DNA of 64,000 nt. Source: Microcoleus sp. EPA2. GTDB lineage: Bacteria > Cyanobacteriota > Cyanobacteriia > Cyanobacteriales > Microcoleaceae. The translations under genes were made by a program, and so were the position numbers. Numbering within the stretch: the stretch's first letter is position 1; each line of letters opens with the position of its first letter. Positions 25,580 through 33,663 of this stretch are shown here, one piece after another. The notes beneath the pieces are model-generated. The model ran no database searches, was not told the DNA's origin, and saw only the letters and a program-made list of their open reading frames with translations. The stretch is from assembly GCA_020882975.1 (NCBI GenBank), contig JAHRFD010000011.1:46267-110266 (forward strand). Reading direction: 5' to 3'.

Positions 25580-27043
25580 ATGGAAGTTTACTGCACGCGC
25601 CCAGGATGTCCGCGCCCTCAAAACTATTTTCCCGATCTCGATGACAGTTCGCTGCTGAAAACTGTGCAGCAAAGGTATTGCAAAACCTGTGGAATGCCCC
25701 TGATTCTGAGCGGCCGCTATTTGCCGGTGAGGCTTTTGGGTCAAGGCGGTTTTGGGGCTGCTTTTCTGGCTCGCGATCGCTATACTCCGGCGATGCGGCA
25801 GTGCGTTGCTAAACTGTTGCAACCGTCGGTGAGTCTGACTCCGGCACAACTAACAATCGCTCAAAATCTGTTTGAACGGGAAGCGGCGGTTTTGGAAGAA
25901 CTGGGCAACGAACACCCGCAAATTCCGAGTCTGCTGGCTTTTTTTGAGTTGACTGTTCCCAGTTTGCAGGCGGGGAAAACCGATCAGTTTTTCTATCTGG
26001 TTCAAGAATTTATTGATGGTGAAAATTTGGAGCAGGAACTGGCTGTAAAAGGCAAGTTTTCGGAATCGGAAACGGTGGAAGTATTGCGGGAAATTTTGAA
26101 GGTTCTCGATTTTGTTCACTCTCGCGGTTCGATTCACCGGGATATTAAACCTGCTAATATTATGCGGGGGAAAAATGGTCGGCTTTATCTATTAGATTTT
26201 GGGGCGGTTAAACAGGTAACGCAAAGTGCTGGAAGTGCTAAAGCTTCTACTGGGATTTATTCTTTGGGTTATGCTCCCCCAGAACAAATGAATGGCCAAG
26301 AGGTTTATCCGGCAACGGATTTGTATGCTTTGGGTGTGACTTGCATTACTTTGCTGAGTGGTTTGCAGCCGACGGAGTTGTTTGATAGTTACAGAAATGA
26401 GTGGAATTGGCATTCGCGGGTGCTGATTAACTCGCGTTTGGCTCAAGTTCTCGATCGAATGTTGTTATCAGCTCCCAGCCAGCGTTTTCAATCTGTGGCC
26501 CAGGTGGAAGCTGCTCTCAAGTCTGGGCCTCAACCACCTTCTCAACAGTCTACAGTCGTGGTGGCACCGCCTCCGATAGGGACTCCGCAGCCCCCTGGGA
26601 TCGCACCGCAGCCGCTGCCTCCGACGGTAATTCCTGGGACTCCTCCGGGAGGCTTGCAACCTTCGCCGAGAGGGTCTTTTTCGATCTGGGAGGTGTTGTC
26701 GGGGGCGGCGTTTACGGGTTTTGAGGGAGGGTTGCTGGCGATCGCCCTGACGAGTTTGCTGCCCTCTCCTGGGCTGAGTATGGGATTGTTGGGGATGATT
26801 CTGGGGGGGCTGATTTATGGTCAATATCGCCGAACGCTGGAAGTAACTGAGATGTTGACTATTGGCGCTGGTACTCTGGCTTTGTTGGTGTTTTTCCCGG
26901 CTTTGCGATCGGCTGCAACTGTGATTTATCCTGGTGCTACTATCATGGGCGTGTTGTTTGTGGGGTGGTTGGGGGCTTTAGGTGCGATCGCTGCAACTGC
27001 TATATTTCGTTTGATTTATAAGTTTCTTTCTCATCTTTTTTAA
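25580..27043 (+). CDS. Serine/threonine protein kinase with zinc ribbon and membrane tail
   Basis: 487 residues from the ATG at 25580. An N-terminal Cys pattern (CTRPGC, then CKTCG) forms a zinc ribbon. The kinase domain from about 45 has GQGGFG, HRDIKPANIM and DFGAVKQVT, so all catalytic residues are present. From about 315 a Pro-rich stretch (VVVAPPPIGTPQPPG) leads to three or four hydrophobic helices (375-487) that anchor it in a membrane. It is a cyanobacterial Hanks-type kinase; targets unknown. Architecture differs from the FGE-fused kinase at 3426 only in the C-terminal module. Confidence 0.94.
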   Translation: MEVYCTRPGCPRPQNYFPDLDDSSLLKTVQQRYCKTCGMPLILSGRYLPVRLLGQGGFGAAFLARDRYTPAMRQCVAKLLQPSVSLTPAQLTIAQNLFEREAAVLEELGNEHPQIPSLLAFFELTVPSLQAGKTDQFFYLVQEFIDGENLEQELAVKGKFSESETVEVLREILKVLDFVHSRGSIHRDIKPANIMRGKNGRLYLLDFGAVKQVTQSAGSAKASTGIYSLGYAPPEQMNGQEVYPATDLYALGVTCITLLSGLQPTELFDSYRNEWNWHSRVLINSRLAQVLDRMLLSAPSQRFQSVAQVEAALKSGPQPPSQQSTVVVAPPPIGTPQPPGIAPQPLPPTVIPGTPPGGLQPSPRGSFSIWEVLSGAAFTGFEGGLLAIALTSLLPSPGLSMGLLGMILGGLIYGQYRRTLEVTEMLTIGAGTLALLVFFPALRSAATVIYPGATIMGVLFVGWLGALGAIAATAIFRLIYKFLSHLF

Positions 27044-27384
27044 TCAAGCTAAATCTATGTCAAATCAGAATTTAGTAGGCGGTGTAATATCGTTTCCGAT
27101 TGTATCGGAATGATTTAACCGCGAAGGCGCTAAGGACGCGAAGTTCGAGAAGAGAGAGTTTAATACAGGACGATGAAGAGAGGATTTTATATAACTGTTT
27201 CAATGCCCGAATGATCTATTAGGCTCAAATCAGCTAGCGCAGGACCCAATACTCCTAATCTCATCAGTCAAAAAGCACTTGGCGGTTGTGACTTTTTTCC
27301 TAGTCTCCAGCCCCAAATTCAGTCAAATTTACTCTAGCGCGATCGGTGGCGGATGCGCTAAGTGGCTACAGATAACTCTAAAAA
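27044..27384. other. Convergent intergenic region
   Basis: Apart from repeat R1 (27085-27195), about 190 bases show no gene or RNA. It separates two converging genes. Confidence 0.5.
27085..27195 (+). repeat. Interspersed repeat R1, copy 2
   Basis: It starts TAATATCGTTTCCGATTGTA, continues with TTTAACCGCGAAGGCGCTAA and AATACAGGACGATG, and ends near TTTATATAACT. The start and end resemble 22153-22262; the centre resembles the inverted copy at 57688. Confidence 0.75.
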
Positions 27385-28110
27385 TCAGAGCTTTGACATG
27401 AAATCCAGACTGGGAAATTCCTGTATGTTTTGGGAATTGGTTAAATCCAATTTCCCTAAATCAAATTTTTCCTGTTTTCGATTTAACCAAATTGCTTTTA
27501 AGCCAGCATTTATAGCCCCGCAATAATCTGCTTTGAAACTATCGCCTATATGCACGACATTTGCAGCAATGCTGTTGTGTTTTTGCAAAGCGGTAGTGAA
27601 AATTTTTGAGTCGGGTTTGGCTGCACCAACTTCGGTGGAAATGGTGACTGATGTGAAATATTCTGCTAAATTTAGTGCTTTTAATACCCCATAAAGTCGC
27701 GAATCAAAATTCGATACTACTGCTAATTCTATTCCTTGTTGCTGCCACCTGTTTAATGCGGGTAACACATCGGGATAGACAAACCAAGGTTCGGCGGTGG
27801 CAAAATGAGCGTAGAGTTCGGCAAAGAAATGGGGAAAATCGGAGAATTGGTGATAAACGCCTGCAATTTGAAATGCTTTGCTGGAAACTGATTGCCACCA
27901 TTCAAATTCTAGTTGGGGAATTTTGGAGGCTTCTATTCCAGGAAATGTCATGGGAGTTGAGTCGGCAAAACTTTTGGAAAATGCTATATTTAACTCTTCG
28001 CTGTTAACGGTTACTCCAAAATTATTGGCTAATTTTTGGTAAACTTGACCGACGTTGCCACGAACGTCAAATAGTGTGCCTGCGGCATCTAAAAAAATTA
28101 CTTTGGTCAT
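27385..28110 (-). CDS. HAD-superfamily hydrolase
   Basis: 241 residues. Motif I is FLDAAGTLFDV, with the nucleophile Asp; the second Asp of DxD is Ala, as is common in the HDHD3-like subgroup. Motif II is in LAVVSNFDSRLYG, motif III is the Lys in VGAAKPDSKIFT, and motif IV is VVHIGDSFKADYCGAINAG. The cap domain sits between motifs I and II (subclass I). The enzyme is a small-molecule phosphatase or dehalogenase-like hydrolase; the substrate is not apparent. It lies upstream of the NdbB-like gene in the same direction order but with a repeat between. Confidence 0.92.
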   Translation of the reverse strand: MTKVIFLDAAGTLFDVRGNVGQVYQKLANNFGVTVNSEELNIAFSKSFADSTPMTFPGIEASKIPQLEFEWWQSVSSKAFQIAGVYHQFSDFPHFFAELYAHFATAEPWFVYPDVLPALNRWQQQGIELAVVSNFDSRLYGVLKALNLAEYFTSVTISTEVGAAKPDSKIFTTALQKHNSIAANVVHIGDSFKADYCGAINAGLKAIWLNRKQEKFDLGKLDLTNSQNIQEFPSLDFMSKL

Positions 28111-28270
28111 TTGTTATTGGTTTTTGGTTATTGGTTATTTGTTGTTGGTTATTGGTTTTTGGTTGTTTGATAATTCGGCGGTTGAAACCGCTACTATACA
28201 AACAAAGTCCGCCTGGGCGGACTAATGAATACAGTTACATTGTCAAAAATTAACAATTAACCCTTAACCA
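28111..28270. repeat. Heptamer repeats and REP-like double hairpin
   Basis: 28115-28170 is a GGTTATTGGTTTTTGGTTATT-like tandem array. It is followed by GCGGTTGAAACCGC (28178-28191) and AGTCCGCCTGGGCGGACT (28206-28223), two perfect hairpins close together, a widespread cyanobacterial intergenic repeat. It could act as a terminator for the NdbB-like gene or an mRNA-end stabiliser. Confidence 0.75.
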
Positions 28271-29464
28271 TTAATTTTTTAACAAATCTTGAATTGGTCT
28301 GCTAATCCAATTGAAACCAACTTTCACTTGATGGTCAAAGGTTGGCATCCGATAGAGATAGGCTAAGCGGCGAGCAATGTGGGCTAGTTGTCCGTCTAGT
28401 TGAATTCCTAAACCTGCTAGGGTGGCGTTGTCTATTCCTAATGTCATCATTTCTCCTAGTGGCTGATACCGGAAAGGAAGTAAAGGCCGACCGGTGAGGG
28501 AAGCCCAGATGTTCCAGGCTGTGTAGTCAGCTTGCTGGAAGGCTACTTGGGCTGTAGTGGGAAGTTTTTGGCCGCTGGCGTCGTGACATTCGGCTATATC
28601 TCCTAGGGCAAATATGTCTGGACGATCGACTATTTGCAATGTGGGGGTAGTGATTAGTTGACCGCGTTGGTTTTGTTTGAGAGGGAGCGATCGCACTGCT
28701 TGACTAACTTGAGTTCCTACTGTCCACAATACTATGTCTACCGGCAGAATATCTAATTGTCCTTTGTACATTAAGGAAATTGTGTCCGATCCGATCGAGT
28801 CTACGCTGGTTTCTAAGTCGATCCAAACTTGTCGTTTTTCTAAGGCTTTTCTGGCTGCGTCTCGGTTGAACTCCGGCGATGTCCGCAACATCATGTCGCT
28901 TTGTTCGACTAACCGCACGCGACCTTTTTCTCCGAGTCGATCGGCTAGTTTGCAAGCCAATTCTACTCCAGAATAACCGGCACCGACGATCGCCACCCGA
29001 ATTTTGTCGGTATTTTTGGCTTCTAAAAATCGCAGTCTTTCTTCTAGTCGGTAAGCGTCCTTGAGTGTGCGAAATGAATAAGCATATTCAACGGCACCAT
29101 TGACCATATCTAGAGGGGTTTCGCCTCCTAAAGCTAACACGAGGCGATCGCACGCAAATTCTGGACCGTCGTGTAATTGGACTCGTTTTGTTTCTATGTC
29201 GATGCCACAGACAGTGCCTTGACAAAAGCGCACGCCTGTGTTTTCTAATAGTTCGGTAAAGGGTGGGGCAATTTCCCAAGTTTGTAGTTCGTTGGTTAGG
29301 AGTTCGTACAGCAGGGGCACGAATAGGAATCGATCGCGGCGATCGACTAGGACTATTTCGGGTTTTTCGGCTTTGGGGAAGGGTAACTGACTTAAACGCA
29401 GGGCCGTGTAGAGTCCGCCGAAGCCTCCGCCAAGAATGCAAATCCGGGGTTGTTGTTGAGTCAT
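28271..29464 (-). CDS. ndbB: Type II NAD(P)H dehydrogenase, NdbB-like (demethylphylloquinone reductase)
   Basis: 397 residues. Two Rossmann motifs: ILGGGFGGLYTALRL for FAD near the N-terminus and VAIVGAGYSGVELACKLADR for NAD(P)H at about 155. IFALGDIAECHD is the C-terminal FAD motif. Length and sequence resemble Synechocystis NdbB (slr1743), which reduces demethylphylloquinone before the last methylation in phylloquinone synthesis; assignment to NdbB rather than NdbA/C is from memory of the family and is moderately certain. It fits with the men genes 20 kb away in the same window. Likely peripheral on the thylakoid membrane. Confidence 0.85.
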   Translation of the reverse strand: MTQQQPRICILGGGFGGLYTALRLSQLPFPKAEKPEIVLVDRRDRFLFVPLLYELLTNELQTWEIAPPFTELLENTGVRFCQGTVCGIDIETKRVQLHDGPEFACDRLVLALGGETPLDMVNGAVEYAYSFRTLKDAYRLEERLRFLEAKNTDKIRVAIVGAGYSGVELACKLADRLGEKGRVRLVEQSDMMLRTSPEFNRDAARKALEKRQVWIDLETSVDSIGSDTISLMYKGQLDILPVDIVLWTVGTQVSQAVRSLPLKQNQRGQLITTPTLQIVDRPDIFALGDIAECHDASGQKLPTTAQVAFQQADYTAWNIWASLTGRPLLPFRYQPLGEMMTLGIDNATLAGLGIQLDGQLAHIARRLAYLYRMPTFDHQVKVGFNWISRPIQDLLKN

Positions 29465-29955
29465 GGTGTTTTGAGGGGCGATCGATTCTGGGCAACTTAT
29501 TTATTGTAACGAGATGGGGAGTGGGAGAGGGGGGAGTAGAAAAGAGGGAGAGTGGAAGAGAGGAGATAATTTTGATTATTGCTGCTTCCCCCTCCCGATA
29601 GAGGTAATTAAACCCCATACAAGTTATGAATTTTCACAGAAGCAAAAAATCAGGAAGACTGAGGCTAAAGTTAGGTCGATCGCTGTTTTTGTCTCGATCC
29701 CCACCCTGTCTTCCCGCTGCTACCAGTCTCAGACGATCGATCCGGTGCCAAAACCTCTGTTTATCCCAAACCCTAGCCTCCACTGTATTTCCGACTCTAT
29801 ACATTTCCCTATTAGCGGCTATCAAATTTTCTGAATGTTTAAACAACAAATTTTATACTATATTAATTAATAAGGAATTATTGTCTTAATCAAATTCACT
29901 TTTTATGGGCCATCTACTTTAATATTTCAACCCGCACTCACCAGTGTAAAAAACT
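29465..29955. other. Long divergent promoter region
   Basis: About 490 bases between the NdbB-like gene and a rightward kinase gene. A purine-rich run (29509-29570) and C-rich patches (29695-29790) are present. Frames open on both strands here look unlike proteins (Arg/Ser/Pro-rich shadows). No RNA gene recognised. Confidence 0.55.
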
Positions 29956-32334
29956 ATGCAAATTTACTCAAATTCATCTAAATTTACGGATGGCGCAACC
30001 CCTAGTGAAGCAGATTCATTTTTGTTAAACAGTGAAGAAACATATAAAACTTTAGTAGCTAATATTCCTGGTGCTATCTACCGTTGTATCTGGGACTTGA
30101 GCGACCCCACGGCTGGTAAACGGAGGATGGCTTTTTTGAGCGAGGCGATTCAAGAAATATCAGGCTATCCCGCCTCGGATTTTGTTAACGATCGCGTCCG
30201 TGATTTTGCTAGCATTATTCATCCTCAAGACCGCAAAAATGTGGAAGCTTTGCTGCTGCAAAGTGTGGTATCTAAAACTCCGTATATCCTGGAATACCGG
30301 ATTGTCAGACATGACGGCGGTATTAGCTGGGTTTATGAAAAAGGCAAACCTGTTTATTGCCAAGTAAAAGATGCGAACTTGGTATCTAATTCCCAGGAAA
30401 TACCAAGGGAATTAGATTTAAAAACAGAAATAGAAAATGGTAAAATTGCCGAGTTCAAAGCACCAGAAAAATTTCGGGATTCCTTAGTCTCCTACCCTTC
30501 CCAAATCGCTAATTCGCAGTTGGGACTGTTTTGTTTCGACGGGGTAATTTTGGATATTACCGATCGCAGACAGACAGAAGAAATACTCAGGGAGAGGGAT
30601 AGTTATTACCGCTGCATTGTGGAGACTGCTTCCGAGGGCGTTTGGATGTTCGACTCAGAAAGCAAAACGACTTTTGCTAATTCTCGGATGGCAGAAATGC
30701 TAGGGTATACAGTGGAGGAAATGCAGGGGCGATCGCTCTTTGAATTTATTGACGACAATACTAAGGAAATTGCCAATATTTACGTGCAGCGACGACGCCA
30801 AGGTATCCGGGAACGCCACGATTTTCAGTTTACTCGCAAAGATGGCTCTCACTTGTGGGCGATCGTCTCTGCGACACCGATGTTTGATGTCAACGGCGAA
30901 TTTTCTGGGGTTTTGCGGATGATTACTGATATTAGCGATCGCAAACAAGCCGAAGCGGAATTGCGGCAAACCCTCCAAGAACTAGAATTTGAAAAATTTG
31001 CCTTGGATCAATCTGCGATCGTCTCTAATACCGACGAGTTCGGCGCTATTACTTATGTCAACGACCAATTTTGCGAACTCTTTAAATACCATCGAGAAGA
31101 ACTGATTGGCAAAACTCACCGACTGGTCAATTCTAGCTATCACTCTGCCGATTTTTTCAAGCAGCTTTGGTCAACAATTCGTCAGGGCCATGTTTGGCGG
31201 GGAGAGATGAAAAATACAGCTAAAGATGGCACATATTTTTGGTTAGATACTACCATTGTACCTTGCTTAAACGCCCAAGGGAAACCCCATCAATATGTAG
31301 CAATCCGCAAAAATATTACAGGTAGAAAAAAAGCCGAAGAAGCAGTACGACTTTCCGAAAGTGAATTGAGGACTAAAAATCAAGAATTAGCAAAGGCTTT
31401 GCGGGATGTGCAGCAAACTCAAAGCCTGATGGTACAAAATGAAAAAATGGTCAGCTTGGGGCAATTGGTAGCTGGAGTAGCTCACGAAATTAACAATCCA
31501 GTCAGCTTTATTTACGGCAATGTCATGCACGCTGACGATTACTTTCAAGACTTGTTGAAAATGCTGCTACTTTATCAGGCAGAATACCCGGAACCCACCG
31601 AAGCAATTCGAGAAGAGATAGATGATATCGATTTAAATTTTCTGCTTCAAGATTTGCCAAAGCTCTTAAATTCCATGAAAATGGGTTCTGAGCGAATTCG
31701 CCAAATTGTGCTCTCGCTGAAAAATTTTTCACGGTTGGATGAAGCAGGACAAAAGCACGTAGATATTCATGAAGGCATTGATAGCAGTTTGTTGATTTTG
31801 CAGCATAGGCTGAAAGAAACGCCGGGACATCCTAAAATTTCCTTAGTCAAAGAATACGGTGATTTGCCTTGCGTACAGTGTTATGCGGGGCAATTGAATC
31901 AGGTATTTATGAATATTATTGGCAATGCCATTGATGCTTTGGAAGAAGCTATGGAAACTGGGCAGTGGGCTGAGGATGTGAATTCGTTTATTCCTTCTTG
32001 TCCTTCACCAACGCTGCGGATTTGTACGGAAGTAAAGTATGAACCGGATGTGTTGACGGAGACCAACAATGTTGTTTATGATGCTTCAAGACGCAATCCC
32101 ACTCATATTGTAATTCGGATTGCTGACAACGGCCCAGGAATTCCAGCAGAAGTTCACCAAAGGCTGTTCGATCCTTTTTTCACCACAAAAGCACCGGGAA
32201 AAGGGACTGGTTTGGGGCTGTCGATTAGTTATCAAATTGTGGTGGAAAAGCACGGCGGACAGTTGCATTGCTATTCAGCGCCCGGTCAAGGAACCGAATT
32301 TGCGATCGAAATTCCTATAGTTAGTAGTCATTAG
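29956..32334 (+). CDS. Multi-PAS sensor histidine kinase
   Basis: 792 residues, no transmembrane segment. A PAS domain at about 28-205 (with an internal 40-residue insert), PAS at 212-330 and PAS at 345-455, the last almost the same as the PAS of the kinase at 1525. A coiled coil follows, then the kinase core with His510 in VAHEINNP, N-box VFMNIIGNAIDALEEA, ADNGPGIP, FDPFFTTKAPGKGTGLGL. All catalytic boxes are intact. A 30-residue insert with SFIPSCPSPTLR separates N-box and G1. It is probably a cytoplasmic sensor. No response regulator is nearby; the DCC protein gene follows at 45 bases. Confidence 0.94.
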   Translation: MQIYSNSSKFTDGATPSEADSFLLNSEETYKTLVANIPGAIYRCIWDLSDPTAGKRRMAFLSEAIQEISGYPASDFVNDRVRDFASIIHPQDRKNVEALLLQSVVSKTPYILEYRIVRHDGGISWVYEKGKPVYCQVKDANLVSNSQEIPRELDLKTEIENGKIAEFKAPEKFRDSLVSYPSQIANSQLGLFCFDGVILDITDRRQTEEILRERDSYYRCIVETASEGVWMFDSESKTTFANSRMAEMLGYTVEEMQGRSLFEFIDDNTKEIANIYVQRRRQGIRERHDFQFTRKDGSHLWAIVSATPMFDVNGEFSGVLRMITDISDRKQAEAELRQTLQELEFEKFALDQSAIVSNTDEFGAITYVNDQFCELFKYHREELIGKTHRLVNSSYHSADFFKQLWSTIRQGHVWRGEMKNTAKDGTYFWLDTTIVPCLNAQGKPHQYVAIRKNITGRKKAEEAVRLSESELRTKNQELAKALRDVQQTQSLMVQNEKMVSLGQLVAGVAHEINNPVSFIYGNVMHADDYFQDLLKMLLLYQAEYPEPTEAIREEIDDIDLNFLLQDLPKLLNSMKMGSERIRQIVLSLKNFSRLDEAGQKHVDIHEGIDSSLLILQHRLKETPGHPKISLVKEYGDLPCVQCYAGQLNQVFMNIIGNAIDALEEAMETGQWAEDVNSFIPSCPSPTLRICTEVKYEPDVLTETNNVVYDASRRNPTHIVIRIADNGPGIPAEVHQRLFDPFFTTKAPGKGTGLGLSISYQIVVEKHGGQLHCYSAPGQGTEFAIEIPIVSSH

Positions 32335-32379
32335 TCAGTTAACCAATTCCCAATTCCCCATTACCCCTTACCAATTTCT

Positions 32380-32805
32380 ATGAAATATCATGTAATTTAC
32401 GACGGCAATTGCAATCTCTGCGTCACCTTAGTGCAGCTACTGGAAAACTTAGATCGAGGTCAGAGATTTGAGTATATTCCTATGCAAGATTTACAGGAAT
32501 TAGAGCATTTTGGCATAACTTCTGCTGACTGCGAAATGGGGATGATTTTGATAGATAGTGACACACCGCAACGGCGTTGGCAAGGTAGCGATGCGGCGGA
32601 GGAAATCGGGCGAATATTACCCGCAGGTGAGGTATTTGTGGCTGCTTACCGTGCTATTCCGGGGATGAAGTGGATGGGCGATCGCGTTTACGAACAAGTG
32701 CGGGATAATCGTTATACTTTATTTGGCAAGCGTTCTACCACTTACAACTCAGTTTATGCTATAGGCTGTCGGGCGATCGACAATTGCGATAATAGCAAGG
32801 ACTAA
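32380..32805 (+). CDS. DCC-family thiol-disulfide oxidoreductase-like protein (DUF393)
   Basis: 141 residues. The N-terminal YDGNCNLC (Cys11, Cys14) is the DxxCxxC signature of the DCC family, and a second block is WQGSDAAEEIGRILPAG, followed by YRAIPGMKWMGDRVYEQV. The fold is predicted thioredoxin-like. Function is not well defined; some members act in redox balance. It follows the histidine kinase gene with a 45-base gap on the same strand. Confidence 0.9.
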   Translation: MKYHVIYDGNCNLCVTLVQLLENLDRGQRFEYIPMQDLQELEHFGITSADCEMGMILIDSDTPQRRWQGSDAAEEIGRILPAGEVFVAAYRAIPGMKWMGDRVYEQVRDNRYTLFGKRSTTYNSVYAIGCRAIDNCDNSKD

Positions 32806-32885
32806 AATCCTTGCTACTAACCTGTTCGTAGTTAGGACTTTAGTCCTCAAATACCAGGTTTGTAGTCAGGAATTTAGTCCTCAAA
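32792..32885. repeat. Interspersed GTAGTCAGGACTTTAGTC-type repeat
   Basis: TAGCAAGGACTAAAATCCTTGCTA folding into a hairpin is followed by two variants of GTAGTTAGGACTTTAGTCCT. Relatives occur at 49245-49316, 54263-54324 and 57909-57945. It separates two converging genes. Confidence 0.65.
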
Positions 32886-33306
32886 AAGATGGATTAAACA
32901 GATTAAATATCTCCTGGCAAAAATGTTTGAGTTTTTGTGCCGACTCCGCAGCAGGTTCAGTTTGGCCAAGAAAACTCCAATTTTCCACAGTAGAAAAACG
33001 CCACTGCTGACCAGTATGATCGTAGCCGGCTGCTTCAACTCCGATCGCCCTTCTCGATCCTTCTACCGGATCTTGGTAAAATCGGATTTGAATCAGGATG
33101 CTGCGGCTTTGTAACAAGCGGCTTCTACCTGGAAAATGAAAACCAATGTCAATGGAATCGGGATCGACAAGTTCTCTAGTATCTGCGTCATTCATCCAAG
33201 GTTTCAAATCGACTTTCACATCCGGGAATTCCGATTTGAATAAATTAACAACCGCAGCAATTTTGCTCGTAAGTTCAATATTTTTAGCTTGTTCGGCAGC
33301 GTTCAC
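32881..33306 (-). CDS. Hypothetical protein
   Basis: 141 residues from a GTG at 33306, chosen because AGGAG lies eight bases upstream; a further in-frame GTG at 33330 would add eight residues. The product is soluble, acidic and without a signal peptide. Motifs include FKSEFPDVKVDLKPWMND, DIGFHFPGRSRLLQSRSILI and EAAGYDHTGQQWRFSTV. The mixed alpha/beta pattern suggests a small globular domain. I do not recognise the family. Confidence 0.75.
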   Translation of the reverse strand: MNAAEQAKNIELTSKIAAVVNLFKSEFPDVKVDLKPWMNDADTRELVDPDSIDIGFHFPGRSRLLQSRSILIQIRFYQDPVEGSRRAIGVEAAGYDHTGQQWRFSTVENWSFLGQTEPAAESAQKLKHFCQEIFNLFNPSF

Positions 33307-33663
33307 TGGCAAAACTCCTATCAAATACACTTATGACATTTAGCTAACAATGTAACTGCATACTGCCGAATCTAGACTGTAAACAGCGGACTTTTTCTCA
33401 GATAATTAGACATTGACAAATTTTAAAATTTATGTTGTGTCGTTTTTAGCCTAGTCTTGATCCCCCTAAATCCCCCTTAAAAACGGGGAAGAAAGAGAAT
33501 GCTCTTGTCCCCCCCTTATTAAGGGGGGTTAGGGGGGATCTCCGGGTTTCAAAATACGCCGAGTCCCTCCTTAAAAACGGGGAAGAAAGAGAATGCTCTT
33601 GCCCCCCCCCTTATTAAGGGGGGTTAGGGGGGATCTCCGGGTTTCAAAATACGCCATAGTAGC
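33307..33663. other. Intergenic region dominated by repeats
   Basis: About 150 bases of AT-rich sequence containing the promoter side of the gene at 32881, then the repeat 33459-33655 immediately before the stop of the giant kinase gene. Confidence 0.6.
33459..33655. repeat. 95-bp tandem duplication of a G/C-run hairpin repeat
   Basis: GATCCCCCTAAATCCCCC begins the block. Two copies of a unit containing AAACGGGGAAGAAAGAGAAT, a CCCCCCCTTATTAAGGGGGG hairpin and GTTTCAAAATACGCC end at 33560 and 33655. One C-run differs by a base. It lies within 10 bases of the 1821-residue kinase stop, where it could end transcription. Confidence 0.85.

Noticed and set aside
26468-26824. 118-residue Arg/Pro/Gln-rich frame
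   Set aside because: Antisense to the Pro-rich linker of the Ser/Thr kinase at 25580.
29088-29618. 176-residue Arg/Ser/Pro-rich frame on the minus strand
   Set aside because: Overlaps the NdbB-like gene out of frame; composition is typical of shadow frames.
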